The translations under genes were made by a program, and so were the position numbers. Below, one piece after another: positions 32,967 to 40,999 of a stretch of 56,869 bases of DNA. Numbering within the stretch: the stretch's first letter is position 1; each line of letters starts with the position of its first letter. The notes beneath the pieces were generated by a model, which saw nothing but the letters and a program-made list of their open reading frames with translations, was not told where the DNA came from and ran no database searches. The DNA comes from SURF-13 sp041695325 (GTDB taxonomy: Bacteria > Pseudomonadota > Gammaproteobacteria > SURF-13): the NCBI GenBank assembly GCA_041695325.1, contig JBGFRC010000026.1:1-56869 (forward strand). Reading direction: 5' to 3'.

Positions 32967-33643
32967 GCTACTCTCCTCTGAGGGCTGAGATCGGCGATTT
33001 CCGCGTCGCTCAGGATACGTTCGTTGCCATGGCGCGGCTGTACGGTGTAAGGCGGCAGGCGCTTCACCACGATCATCACCGCGAGACAGAAATAAATCAC
33101 ATAAAAGATGTCTATGGTGTAACCGATGTCCCACCATGGTTGCTGGCGTACCTGGGTGCCGTCGGGACGCAGGTTGCCCTCGAAGTTGGCCAGCACGATC
33201 TTGTCGCCGACCACGGTATAGTCATCCAGCACCACGCCCTGGGTTTTCAGCGCCTCGATCTGCGGGCGCAGCACGCGCAGGTCATCCATGGTGATGGGGT
33301 GATTGGTGTGTGCGGTGGCGTACTTGGAATCGGCCTCCCTAGCCGCCTGCACCAGATAATTCATCTTTTCCTCATCGGTGGCAAGCGCCTGCACTTCGGG
33401 GCTGTCCATCATCGCCACGAACTCCTCGTAAATCGCCGCCGTCGGACGCTGGCCCCACAGCGGGAAGGTGATCAGAAACGCCGACACGATGGTCAGCGCC
33501 AGCAGATACACCACGGGCTGCGGCAGGCGGTTGTTATTCTCGGTAAGGCCGCCCAGGCTTTCGGCCTCCCATATCTCCATGGCGACCTTGTTGCTTTCGT
33601 CGTCCGTCAAGGTGCGTAACGGATTATCAAATCTCCAGGCCAT
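32963..33643 (-). CDS. Two-helix membrane protein in the CcoP position (226 aa, no haem motif)
   Basis: A 226-residue protein directly downstream of ccoO. Helix 1 is about residues 44-65, ending ITFPLWGQRP. A periplasmic domain of about 110 residues follows, then helix 2 (about 172-191) preceded by PWWDIGY. There is no CxxCH, so it is not a CcoP. The same WG-R-P and W-D-x-G landmarks occur in the 137-residue protein at 25216-25629. It may be a structural subunit replacing CcoP's anchor. AAGGAGA precedes the start at 33643. Confidence 0.7.
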   Translation of the reverse strand: MAWRFDNPLRTLTDDESNKVAMEIWEAESLGGLTENNNRLPQPVVYLLALTIVSAFLITFPLWGQRPTAAIYEEFVAMMDSPEVQALATDEEKMNYLVQAAREADSKYATAHTNHPITMDDLRVLRPQIEALKTQGVVLDDYTVVGDKIVLANFEGNLRPDGTQVRQQPWWDIGYTIDIFYVIYFCLAVMIVVKRLPPYTVQPRHGNERILSDAEIADLSPQRRVA

Positions 33644-33655
33644 GATCGTTCTCCT

Positions 33656-34606
33656 TTACTTCAGGTTCAAGACAAAGTCTATCAGATAGCGCGCTTCACT
33701 GTCAGGCGCAGGCATCGGCACCTCTGGCGGGGAGACGCGCTCGCCCCTGTGGTACTCCAGATATTCCTTGCGCCAGGCGGCGTAGTCTATCTCATTGCCA
33801 TTGGCGTCCACCTTGCCCCACAAGTAATCAAAGCGCGGCATGATGGAGTGCGGCTGCACCAGGCGCGGATTGAAGAAGTGCATTATCATCCACTCCTTGG
33901 AGGAGTTGCGCGCACCCACGCGCAGCAGGTCGGGCGCCTTGCGGTCGGAGCCGAAGGCGGTCGGCGACTCGCCGTTGAAGTCGCCGAGGTAAGGCGGCGC
34001 GCCGAAGTACTGGAAGTCCTGTGTCTGTTCCGGCAGCAGAGTGTGACACCACCAGCAACCCTCGCGCACGAAGATCGTCTTGCCCGCTCCGGCGTAGCTG
34101 GTGTTGGCGTCGCCCGCCGTCGTCAGCACCGCGTCCGGCAGCCAGCCGCGGGTGGCGGTGGCGTTCTCGATGTAGGGATAGTCGGCGCCATTGTAGCTGC
34201 CGCGACGCACCAGAAACACCGCGCCTTGCTCCACGCTCGCCTCGTTGATACGCCCCTGCTCCACGCTCAGGTCGTCAACACCCTCACCCAGCACCGCTGG
34301 ATGCACTATTCCGCTCGGGAACGGCATACCGGGCTTGAACACATAGGCATAGACGGAATCCATTTCAGCGCCGGATTGCGGATCTTTTTTCAGCAGCACC
34401 TTAAGCGGCGCCGTATGGCCCTTCAGGATTGGATCGCTGAAGGTAAAGCCGCTGTTATAGCCGTAGGTCAGCTGCTTGTCCAAGGCCACCTCCGTGGAAC
34501 CCACGGCCATGATATTGATGCTAGGCGCCACCAGCGTGATGAACATAGACAGGCTGAGCGCCACGCCGAACATCACGGCGCCGATTTTATATTCTCTAAA
34601 GGCCAC
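33656..34606 (-). CDS. ccoO: CcoO, monohaem cytochrome c subunit of cbb3-type oxidase
   Basis: A 316-residue protein with one N-terminal helix (about 7-30) and a periplasmic cytochrome c domain: EGCWWCH (184-188) and axial Met256 in QPHSIMPRFDYLW, both diagnostic of CcoO. It is longer than typical CcoO because of roughly 100 extra residues between the anchor and the haem site. It follows ccoN by 27 bases and would accept electrons for the CcoN haem b. Identification is firm; the insertion is unusual. Confidence 0.94.
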   Translation of the reverse strand: MAFREYKIGAVMFGVALSLSMFITLVAPSINIMAVGSTEVALDKQLTYGYNSGFTFSDPILKGHTAPLKVLLKKDPQSGAEMDSVYAYVFKPGMPFPSGIVHPAVLGEGVDDLSVEQGRINEASVEQGAVFLVRRGSYNGADYPYIENATATRGWLPDAVLTTAGDANTSYAGAGKTIFVREGCWWCHTLLPEQTQDFQYFGAPPYLGDFNGESPTAFGSDRKAPDLLRVGARNSSKEWMIMHFFNPRLVQPHSIMPRFDYLWGKVDANGNEIDYAAWRKEYLEYHRGERVSPPEVPMPAPDSEARYLIDFVLNLK

Positions 34607-34633
34607 GTTCTTATACTCCCCTAAGCAAATTGA

Positions 34634-36043
34634 TCAACGTTCGTAGGCCAGCTCGTGCACCATGCGACCCTGCGGCACCACGGTGCCCTCGCGCGCCGTC
34701 ATGTACATGTTGTACAGCCACACGCAGTTGCCCAGGAACACCAGGGTGCCGCCGAACCAGCGCGCGATCATGTACGGGTGTTCGGCGATCACGATGTCAA
34801 TGTAGGGCACTTCGTAAATCTTGCCCGCGCCCTGGATCAGGCCCGCGATGGTCATCGAAATCCAGTAGATCGAGAAGCCGATGAGCAGCATCCAGAAGTG
34901 GAAGTTGGCCAGCGCCAGGGAGTAGAGCTTGCGCTTCATGATCACCTGCAAGCCGTAGTACACGGCGGCTACCTCAATGAAGGTGGAGAAGCCGAGCAGC
35001 GCGAGGTGCGCGTGCGCCACGATCCAGCCGGTGCCATGGATATACCAGTTAATGGAGCGCGTCTGCTGGAAGCCGCCCTGCATGTTCAAGGGGATGGCGA
35101 GCAGCACGCCGGTCACGGTGAAGCGCACCTCGATGTTCTCCACGAACATGTTCCACTTGCCCTGCAGGGTGAGCAGGATGTTGGACACGAAGGCGATCGC
35201 GGGCACCAGGATCAGCACGCCCTCCACCGAGGCGAACGACTTCAGCCACTCCGGCAGCGGCGCGGCCATCAGGTGATGCGCGGCGGGCGTGGAGTAGAAG
35301 ATCACGATGGACCAGAAGTGCAGGTGACCAATGCGGTGCGAGTACAGCGGGTTGCCGGTGATCTTGGGAATGGTGTAGTAGGCAATGGCCGCGGCCACCG
35401 GCGTGATCCACAGGCCCAGGATGTTGTGCGCGTTCCACCAGGTGATATAGGCCTCGGTGAGACCCGTGAGGTGGAAGTACTCCGGCAGGTTGCCCACCAG
35501 CAGCACGATCATGAGCATGAAGAGCGAGGCGGCGAAGAACCAGTTGGTGGTGTAAATGCCCTGAGTGCGGCGCTTGGCGATGGTCATCCACACGTTGAGC
35601 GCCACCGGCAGGATCACGCCGAACAGGATGATTAAATCAAAGGGATAAATAAAGTCGGAATATTCACGCCCGGAGGTCATGCCCATCCACAGGGAGATCA
35701 GCGCCAGCGCCAGACCGATATTCCAGTTCATGCAACTCCACAGCGCGAGCTTTTCCGACCACAGCTTGGTGTTGCCGAGCGCCGGGGTGATGTACATCAT
35801 GGCGGCAACGAAGGCCATGGAGATCCAGCCGAAGATCACCGCCATCACGTGCACCTGGCGCATCTTGCCGAAGGCGAAGTATTCCATGCCGGTGACAAAG
35901 TCGGGGAAGGCGAGCTTGGCGGCATTGAACGAGCCCAGGCCGGTGCCGATGATGAACCACACGATGGCAGAGAAGGAGAAGAACAGCGTCGCGGTGCCGG
36001 GAGGAATATCCTCGTTCCTGGCAAACATATATTTCATCAACAT
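34634..36043 (-). CDS. ccoN: CcoN, catalytic subunit I of cbb3-type (C-family) oxidase
   Basis: A 469-residue haem-copper oxidase subunit with about 12 helices. Ligands are all present: His65 (MRQVHVMAVIFG, low-spin haem), CuB His206 (WWNAHNILG), active-site Tyr250 six residues before His256-His257 (IFYSTPAAHHL), and His344/His346 (VAHAHLALLGF) for the two haems. The C-family-specific Tyr on helix VII indicates an oxygen reductase rather than a NO reductase. I use ATG 36043 after TGAGG; the open frame begins at TTG 36049. First core gene of the oxidase array. Confidence 0.95.
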   Translation of the reverse strand: MLMKYMFARNEDIPPGTATLFFSFSAIVWFIIGTGLGSFNAAKLAFPDFVTGMEYFAFGKMRQVHVMAVIFGWISMAFVAAMMYITPALGNTKLWSEKLALWSCMNWNIGLALALISLWMGMTSGREYSDFIYPFDLIILFGVILPVALNVWMTIAKRRTQGIYTTNWFFAASLFMLMIVLLVGNLPEYFHLTGLTEAYITWWNAHNILGLWITPVAAAIAYYTIPKITGNPLYSHRIGHLHFWSIVIFYSTPAAHHLMAAPLPEWLKSFASVEGVLILVPAIAFVSNILLTLQGKWNMFVENIEVRFTVTGVLLAIPLNMQGGFQQTRSINWYIHGTGWIVAHAHLALLGFSTFIEVAAVYYGLQVIMKRKLYSLALANFHFWMLLIGFSIYWISMTIAGLIQGAGKIYEVPYIDIVIAEHPYMIARWFGGTLVFLGNCVWLYNMYMTAREGTVVPQGRMVHELAYER

Positions 36044-36104
36044 GCTCAATACCTCATTACAAATTTAGAATCGTTATTTTATGTGTATGGGCGCCCACTG
36101 GTAC

Positions 36105-36257
36105 TTATCTTTTGGCCGGCGCTGGGCAACAGGGTGTAAACAACCCGCGGGTGCCGGTCCTGCCGCACACTTTGCACGGTATCATCAGATACCAGGCAAG
36201 CCACATGCTGGAGAAGGCGGCGACCATGCTGAAGATTGCGGCAATTGCTGCTAACAT
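36105..36257 (-). CDS. 50-residue membrane microprotein with four cysteines
   Basis: ATG 36257, with GGAG upstream, encodes a hydrophobic N-terminal helix (MLAAIAAIFSMVAAFSSMWL) followed by IPCKVCGRTGTRGLF and TPCCPAPAKR. The CxxC and CC pairs could bind a metal or be redox active. It lies between the 99-residue membrane protein and ccoN, on their strand, and ends 62 bases before ccoN. No family recognised. Because of its size it would be missed by most annotation. Confidence 0.6.
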   Translation of the reverse strand: MLAAIAAIFSMVAAFSSMWLAWYLMIPCKVCGRTGTRGLFTPCCPAPAKR

Positions 36258-36298
36258 TGTTGTATGCTCCGAGGTGCGTTGGAACTGATGGACGAGAC

Positions 36299-36598
36299 CT
36301 AATGAGAGCCGCTGCGCGCGGCGATTTTGGACATTTTATCATGGCCGTAGAGGGCGGATAATAATATCCAGATGAAGGCGACACCGAACACCAGCATGAC
36401 CCAGGTCATAAAGCCGTTGAAGTAACCGAACGGGCTGTAAGACTGCCAGCCCCAGCCGCCCCACTCGGCGAAATTGCCGCGCCCCAGATTGGCCATCAGG
36501 TAAATCCCGAATACGCTGCCGTTCCCCATGCCCACCACCATGCCTACCACCAGGCTCAAGATGAGGGACTTTCTTACCATGCTGACTTGTTGTGCCAT
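36299..36598 (-). CDS. Small membrane protein at the head of the ccoN array (99 aa)
   Basis: A 99-residue protein with two predicted helices (about 8-33, LILSLVVGMVVGMGNGSVFG, and 60-84), separated by a Gly/Trp-rich loop (WGGWGWQSYSPFGYF). GGAGATT precedes the ATG at 36598. First gene of the long minus-strand oxidase array. Its function is unknown; the position suggests an oxidase subunit or copper/haem delivery partner. Confidence 0.65.
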   Translation of the reverse strand: MAQQVSMVRKSLILSLVVGMVVGMGNGSVFGIYLMANLGRGNFAEWGGWGWQSYSPFGYFNGFMTWVMLVFGVAFIWILLSALYGHDKMSKIAARSGSH

Positions 36599-36723
36599 CC
36601 CAATCTCCAGTTAATAGTAATCTCGCTTGCCCCGCAGCCCACGGCCGCGCACTGTTAAATTAGAATTATGCTAAATTTACCGCAGTTATTGGATAATTTC
36701 AACCCCTATTCTATATCTTTCAA
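36599..36723. promoter_or_regulatory. Divergent promoter region of the oxidase array
   Basis: A 125-base AT-rich gap between the head of the minus-strand array and a plus-strand small gene. It contains TAAATT...AATTTA dyad symmetry at about 36656-36680. On the minus strand there is TTGAAATTATCCAA (about 36686-36699), one base short of an FNR-like TTGA-N6-TCAA pattern. Oxygen-responsive control would suit a cbb3 oxidase, but the FNR match is imperfect. Confidence 0.35.
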
Positions 36724-36921
36724 ATGAAAGAACTGCTGCTTTACGGTTTGGCCGCCCTGGGCGGGCTGGTGATTTTAGGCTACTCGGTACATATGCTGAT
36801 CGGCGGCCTGGTGAGCCAAGCCACTGAATACACGGTGATTGCCGTCGTCTGCGCCGCGGGCGCGGCGGTGCTGGGCTGGATGGCTTGGGATGTCATTCAG
36901 CGCCGGCGCGGGAGGCGCTGA
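36724..36921 (+). CDS. 65-residue two-helix membrane protein
   Basis: Begins MKELLLYGLAALGGLVILGY, has a second helix (about 38-57) and ends in a strongly basic tail (QRRRGRR). Divergent from the oxidase array and convergent with the cytochrome operon. No family recognised and no strong ribosome-binding site visible; retained because of its clean membrane-protein composition. Confidence 0.5.
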   Translation: MKELLLYGLAALGGLVILGYSVHMLIGGLVSQATEYTVIAVVCAAGAAVLGWMAWDVIQRRRGRR

Positions 36922-36929
36922 AGGCTGCT

Positions 36930-37382
36930 TTATTTATAGGGCGCCAGCGCCTCGGTGACCTGGCGGTACGTCGGTTGATCCGCAAACTGGCCGCGGTGAA
37001 ACACGAACTGCAACGGCTGCCCCAGGCCGTCCTTGCCGGACAGGCCAAAGGACTTGCCTTGGGTATCGGTGTAAAAACGCACGTCCTTCACCAGCGTCAC
37101 GCGCCCGCCGCCGCGCAGCTCCAGCCGGATTTGCTCAGGATTTATTTCCAGCGCCACCGGGGCGGAGGGCAGCAGCATGAGGCGCGTCTTGAGTATGCGA
37201 TTGGCGCCGGCGATGAAGAAAAACGAGGCCAGAAAGAACAGCACGTAGGCCACGCCCTGGTTTTCACCGTACCACAGCCTCAAGGCGAGCAACCCCAGCA
37301 CGGCGACGGTGGGCACGTACAACAACAAATCCCAGACCACACCGGCCTTGTCTTGCATCAAGGTATAGCGTGCGCCCGTCAT
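36930..37382 (-). CDS. Membrane protein of unknown function in the cytochrome operon (150 aa)
   Basis: Two helices (about 16-37, and 46-65) followed by a cytoplasmic or periplasmic beta-rich domain (LEINPEQIRLELRGGGRVTL, KDVRFYTDTQGKSFGL), a PH-like pattern of strands. Last gene of the five-gene minus-strand operon, starting 7 bases after the thioredoxin-like lipoprotein stop. No motif for haem or metal. Confidence 0.65.
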   Translation of the reverse strand: MTGARYTLMQDKAGVVWDLLLYVPTVAVLGLLALRLWYGENQGVAYVLFFLASFFFIAGANRILKTRLMLLPSAPVALEINPEQIRLELRGGGRVTLVKDVRFYTDTQGKSFGLSGKDGLGQPLQFVFHRGQFADQPTYRQVTEALAPYK

Positions 37383-37389
37383 CGTCGGA

Positions 37390-37893
37390 TCAACCGGCGG
37401 GAAGGAGCTTGATGATCTGCGCCTCCAGCTCGTTGTACATCACGCGCCCGGCTTCGACGTAGCGCACGGTCTGGTTTTGATCTATCACGTAGGTCCACGG
37501 GTCGCCCATCACGCCGAAGGCCTTGAAGGCCTGCGGATTCTGGTACTGGTCCAGGTGCAGAAACAGCACTCGGTCTTCGTATTTGTTGAGCATCGCCTTG
37601 AGCATCTGTAACTGCTGATCGCACGGGGTGCAGTGACCGGGGGTGGCGAAGGCGAGCACGATGGGCTTGCCGGTTTTGAGCGCCTGATCGAGCGAATGCT
37701 GATACATGCGCGCGTCGGGATGGCGGTAGGTGGTAATCTTGCTGAAATCGCCGCCGGCGTCGGCCAGCGTCTTGGTGGCGAGCGACGGCGCCCGCTCGCC
37801 GACCTTGAGCCTGGGGCCGTCGCCGCACGCGGCGAGCGTGAGCGCGCCCAGCAACAGCCACGTAAGCCGGCCGCGTATCACTTCCAGCCCCAT
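37390..37893 (-). CDS. Thioredoxin-fold lipoprotein (TlpA/SCO-like)
   Basis: A 167-residue lipoprotein (lipobox ALTLAAC) with a redoxin domain: KPIVLAFATPGHCTPCDQQL gives a CTPC active pair, followed by DPWTYVIDQNQTVRYVE with the thioredoxin strands. Periplasmic thioredoxin-like lipoproteins act in cytochrome c maturation (apocytochrome thiol reduction) or copper-site assembly, which fits the cytochrome neighbours. It overlaps the mini CcoN-like gene by 16 bases. Confidence 0.85.
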   Translation of the reverse strand: MGLEVIRGRLTWLLLGALTLAACGDGPRLKVGERAPSLATKTLADAGGDFSKITTYRHPDARMYQHSLDQALKTGKPIVLAFATPGHCTPCDQQLQMLKAMLNKYEDRVLFLHLDQYQNPQAFKAFGVMGDPWTYVIDQNQTVRYVEAGRVMYNELEAQIIKLLPAG

Positions 37894-38390
37894 GCGGTGC
37901 GCACCAGGTTGTAACCCCAGATGATATTGGCGAACAACACCAGCGTGCCGAAGGCGCCCACGCCGATCATGAACGGGCGCACCACGGCCTTGGTCTCTTC
38001 ATACGTCATGGTGGCGCCGGAGAGCCCCCCCAGCGTCCCGCCTGCCACGAGACACACCACCAAGCCGAGCAGGCCGAAGTTGTGTATCCAGAAATGCCAC
38101 TTGACCAGGGAGAGGCTGTAAATGGAGCGCCGCACCAGGCGTGGCAGCACGTAATACAGCGCGGCGAAGATCGCCATCTCCACCCAGCCGAGGAGATTCA
38201 GGTGGCCGTGACCCAGCATGATGAGATTGCCGTGCGGACGGTGATTGATGAACTCGCGCAAACCGGGGATGACGCCCACCACCACGCCCCAGGAAAAACC
38301 GATGATGCTGTAGAGGATGCAGGCGTAGATGAACCACAAGGTATAGCGCCGGTACTCGGTTTCCTGGCCGTAGCTCTCATCGAGGTTCAT
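37878..38390 (-). CDS. Mini CcoN-like membrane protein, copy B
   Basis: A 170-residue protein with four membrane helices. GHGHLNLLGWVEM (His61, His63), ALYYVLPRL, IYSLSLVKWHFWI track the CcoN stretch AHAHLALLGF, VYYGLQV, LYSLALANFHFWM closely, more so than copy A. The upstream helices with the CuB site are absent. The operon order is small TM protein, dihaem cytochrome c, monohaem cytochrome c, this gene, thioredoxin-like lipoprotein. That suggests a haem-b membrane partner for the cytochromes, perhaps a quinol- or oxidase-linked electron carrier. It overlaps its neighbours by 14 and 16 bases. Confidence 0.78.
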   Translation of the reverse strand: MNLDESYGQETEYRRYTLWFIYACILYSIIGFSWGVVVGVIPGLREFINHRPHGNLIMLGHGHLNLLGWVEMAIFAALYYVLPRLVRRSIYSLSLVKWHFWIHNFGLLGLVVCLVAGGTLGGLSGATMTYEETKAVVRPFMIGVGAFGTLVLFANIIWGYNLVRTAWGWK

Positions 38391-38994
38391 GCGCTTCGCC
38401 TTCCAGTGGCTTTTTGTGACGGATGTCCTGATACTTCTCCTTCCAAGCCTCGGGCGCCCACATTTCCGCCATGCGATTGATGAAACCCGACTGCGCGGCC
38501 TCCGGCGGCGGCACAGCGGCCATCGCCGAACCCGGCTCCGCCTTCAACTCGGAAAGAAACACCGCGATGCTGTGCAGATCGGCGGCGGGGAGGGAGGCGA
38601 CGTATCCCGCTTCCTTGCCTGGGCCATGGTCAATGGTGCGCGCCCCGTAGACGGCCTCGGGGCGGCGTAAAAAGCCCTCGATCCAGTCAAAGCTTTTGCG
38701 CGAGCCCAAGCCGTCCAGCACAACCCCCTTGTTGGTGCCGTTACGCATGGCGCGATGGCAGGCGGTGCATTGCGACTCGCGGAACAACTTCGAACCACGC
38801 TGCCCTTCGGCGGAGAGATTAAACGAGGTGCGCGAGACGAACATGGGATCATCCATCTGGCCGCGCACCGCCTCCAGCACCACAAAGCCGATCAGGGCCA
38901 ATACAAAGAACGCGCCGAACACGGCGAACAGGATTTTCTCGCCGGGCTTGAGAGAGGATTTTGTCACGGCGGCATCTTCAAAAGAATCTCGCAA
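38377..38994 (-). CDS. Membrane-anchored monohaem cytochrome c
   Basis: A 205-residue protein with an N-terminal membrane helix (about 21-41) and haem site QCTACH (76-80). The haem domain (SKLFRESQ, GFLRRPEAVYG, LHSIAVFLSEL) is CcoO/cytochrome-c-like, then a polar C-terminal tail rich in Pro and charged residues. Translationally coupled to mini CcoN-like copy B (14-base overlap), so the two products probably form one complex. Confidence 0.85.
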   Translation of the reverse strand: MRDSFEDAAVTKSSLKPGEKILFAVFGAFFVLALIGFVVLEAVRGQMDDPMFVSRTSFNLSAEGQRGSKLFRESQCTACHRAMRNGTNKGVVLDGLGSRKSFDWIEGFLRRPEAVYGARTIDHGPGKEAGYVASLPAADLHSIAVFLSELKAEPGSAMAAVPPPEAAQSGFINRMAEMWAPEAWKEKYQDIRHKKPLEGEAHEPR

Positions 38995-39057
38995 AAAGTA
39001 AAGGGCGGGTGAGCACCCGCCCTTTATGGGACCGGCTTTACAACAAATAGTTCGCTG

Positions 39058-39891
39058 CTAGTGCCCGGCACCCGCCGTGACCGGCACCGGCTGATGCGGC
39101 TGGCGCGAGTTGCCGATGGAGAGGGGCGGCGCACCGGTGAGATAGGCGGCGACGTTGTAGATGTCCGCATCCGTCATCTTGCCCGCCACGGCGCGCATCT
39201 GGCCCAGCGGATCGTTGGCGCGGCTGCCATCGCGCCACATTTTCAACTGGCTGACGAGATACACGTAACGCTGACCGCCGATAGCGGGATAAATCGGCAG
39301 CGCGCCGCGCCCGTTGTATTGGTGACAGCTCGTGCACGCCGGCACGTTGCGCTCCGGGATGCCGTACAGCACGATGCCTTTGCCGAGATGCTTCTCGCCC
39401 ACCGGCACCACGCCCGCGGCCTTGATCTCTTCCAGGTTCGAGGCAGAGGCCAGAACATCCTCGCGGATGCCAGCTGCATAGGCCGAGATGTCGGCCTTGT
39501 CCTGGTCGGACAGCGCCCTGGCGATGCCGTTCATGACGCCCATAGTGGTGTCGGTGCGGCGGTCGGCGGCGAATTCATACAGCTGCTTTCTTAAATACAC
39601 AAAGCCCTGACCGGCCAGGCGCGGCGTGCCCATGTTGTCATCACCGAGGCCTTTTTCCCCGTGACAGGCCATGCAGGGCGGCGCCTCGCCTTTGCCCTCC
39701 GCGAAGATCTTCGCGCCGGCCTCGGCGTTAGCCACCAGGGTGAGCGCCTCCGTGGGCACGGGCATGGGCGCCGCGGGCTCAGCCGCCGGGGCGGCGGCCT
39801 CCGCCGGAGGCGCCGCCTGCTCTTCGGACCACACCACGCCGAAGGCGCCCAGCGTGGCGGCCACTAATAGTGCTGTTAAATACCGACGCAT
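39058..39891 (-). CDS. Dihaem cytochrome c (c4-like)
   Basis: A 277-residue periplasmic protein with signal peptide, an Ala/Pro/Glu-rich linker (about 24-46) and two cytochrome c domains: PPCMACHGEKGLG (73-77) and ACTSCHQYNGRG (186-190). Repeated PRLAGQGFVYLRKQL and PAIGGQRYVYLVSQL are the c4-family segments after each haem. Cytochrome c4 proteins commonly donate electrons to cbb3 oxidases. It is the second gene of the minus-strand cytochrome operon. Confidence 0.92.
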   Translation of the reverse strand: MRRYLTALLVAATLGAFGVVWSEEQAAPPAEAAAPAAEPAAPMPVPTEALTLVANAEAGAKIFAEGKGEAPPCMACHGEKGLGDDNMGTPRLAGQGFVYLRKQLYEFAADRRTDTTMGVMNGIARALSDQDKADISAYAAGIREDVLASASNLEEIKAAGVVPVGEKHLGKGIVLYGIPERNVPACTSCHQYNGRGALPIYPAIGGQRYVYLVSQLKMWRDGSRANDPLGQMRAVAGKMTDADIYNVAAYLTGAPPLSIGNSRQPHQPVPVTAGAGH

Positions 39892-39915
39892 AGTGAAACT
39901 CTCCTCAAGTATTTT

Positions 39916-40059
39916 TTAGAATTTCTTTTTGATCGCAGTTTTATACCCGACGAAGGCGATGGCAAGCACCACGGCAATGATGATGCCGTACAATACCAAC
40001 ACGTCGCCCGTGCTGTATTCAACGGACTCTTTGGCCAAATTCACCGATAGATCGAACAA
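39916..40059 (-). CDS. 47-residue membrane microprotein (TTG start)
   Basis: A strong GGGAGG lies 6 bases before TTG 40059. The product MFDLSVNLAKESVEYSTGDV is followed by one helix (VLYGIIIAVVLAIAFVGY) and a basic tail (KTAIKKKF). It resembles the 42-residue CcoQ-like microprotein in topology. First gene of the cytochrome operon, 24 bases before the dihaem cytochrome. Too short for routine gene callers. Confidence 0.65.
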   Translation of the reverse strand: MFDLSVNLAKESVEYSTGDVLVLYGIIIAVVLAIAFVGYKTAIKKKF

Positions 40060-40216
40060 GCTACACCTCCCTCAAAGCGCTTTTGTGTCAGCAATGAAAA
40101 GTTATATTATTAAAATTATGGCACGAAATTTCTGTTCAGCGCAAGCGCGCTTTTCATCTGCGCCGGATCATCCGCAGCCGGGTGCGGCGGACACACTGGA
40201 AGGGTAGGCTAACCTC
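40060..40216. promoter_or_regulatory. Divergent promoter region of the cytochrome operon
   Basis: The 157-base gap has an AT-rich core (about 40098-40125, including TTATATTATTAAAATTATGG) flanked by GCGC-rich segments, one with GCGC...GCGC symmetry (40140-40153). It should hold promoters in both directions, but I cannot name a specific regulator site. Confidence 0.4.
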
Positions 40217-40990
40217 ATGGAAATCAAGGATTTTGTCGTCCTCATCATTCTTTTCATCTTCGCCGACATCGTGTTCTACGTGGTGGTGATGAAGGGCTTG
40301 ATGGTCAAGAGCATCACCGAGGAAAGCCCGCTGGACAAGCAGCGCCGCGAGTCGCGGGACGGCGAACCGGGCTACTCCGGCGAACTGTACCATACCGCGC
40401 CGCCCAAGGCCGTCATCCCGCTGTTGGCCGTGGCGCAGGGCAATCTGGCCGAACAGGCGCGGGACCTGACCGTGGTGATGCGCGAACAGGTGGAGCGACT
40501 CAGCATGCGCAACCTGCATGCCGTCGCCCCGCGCGATCTCATGGTAGGGGAGGGCAAGCGCCTGGAGCTCAGCATCAGCCACGACATCATCGCGCCCGTC
40601 ATGCGCGCGCTCAATCACGCCGCCCCAAGCAACGTCACTACCTTGAAAATCGGCGCGCAGCTGGCGCCTGCTCTTACCGGCGCCGGTTTCCGCATCACCC
40701 CGGTCACTCCCGTGGAACAGTCCCTGGCCGGGCGCTCCAGCCTGCAGTGGGCCTGGGAAGTGCTGCCCCTGAAGGGCGGCAAACGCGCTCTGGCGCTGGA
40801 TGTCACCCTGAGGATGAAAACCCCCGCGGGGGAAGAGACGCGCGTCTACTCCTGGCCGGAGCTGGAGGTGAAGGTGGAATCCAATCACTTTTTCGCCGTC
40901 AAGCACTTTGTGCAAAACCACTGGAAGGCCTTGCTCGCAGGCGTGTTCGCGCTCGCGGCGGGTCTCCTCGCCTTCTGGCTTAAGCCGTAA
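40217..40990 (+). CDS. Membrane protein of unknown function (257 aa)
   Basis: N-terminal helix (about 5-27, VVLIILFIFADIVFYVVVM), a long soluble domain, and a C-terminal helix (about 237-255) ending FWLKP. The soluble domain contains alternating strand-like segments (HAVAPRDLMVGEGKRLELSI and VLPLKGGKRALALDVTL). No enzymatic motif or known family recognised. Divergent from the cytochrome operon. Confidence 0.65.
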   Translation: MEIKDFVVLIILFIFADIVFYVVVMKGLMVKSITEESPLDKQRRESRDGEPGYSGELYHTAPPKAVIPLLAVAQGNLAEQARDLTVVMREQVERLSMRNLHAVAPRDLMVGEGKRLELSISHDIIAPVMRALNHAAPSNVTTLKIGAQLAPALTGAGFRITPVTPVEQSLAGRSSLQWAWEVLPLKGGKRALALDVTLRMKTPAGEETRVYSWPELEVKVESNHFFAVKHFVQNHWKALLAGVFALAAGLLAFWLKP

Positions 40991-40999
40991 GGAGCACCC

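Noticed and set aside
34634..36043. NO reductase (NorB) identity for the subunit I gene
   Set aside because: The cbb3-specific helix VII Tyr (Tyr250) six residues before the His-His pair is present, as is an adjacent CcoO, both favouring an oxygen reductase.
36079..36384. 101-codon minus-strand frame between the 99-residue gene and ccoN
   Set aside because: Composition is not protein-like and it overlaps the better supported 50-residue frame, which has a Shine-Dalgarno site and a clear membrane helix.
36686..36699. FNR box upstream of the oxidase array
   Set aside because: TTGAAATTATCCAA deviates from the symmetric TTGAT-N4-ATCAA pattern at several positions, so it is mentioned only as part of the promoter region.
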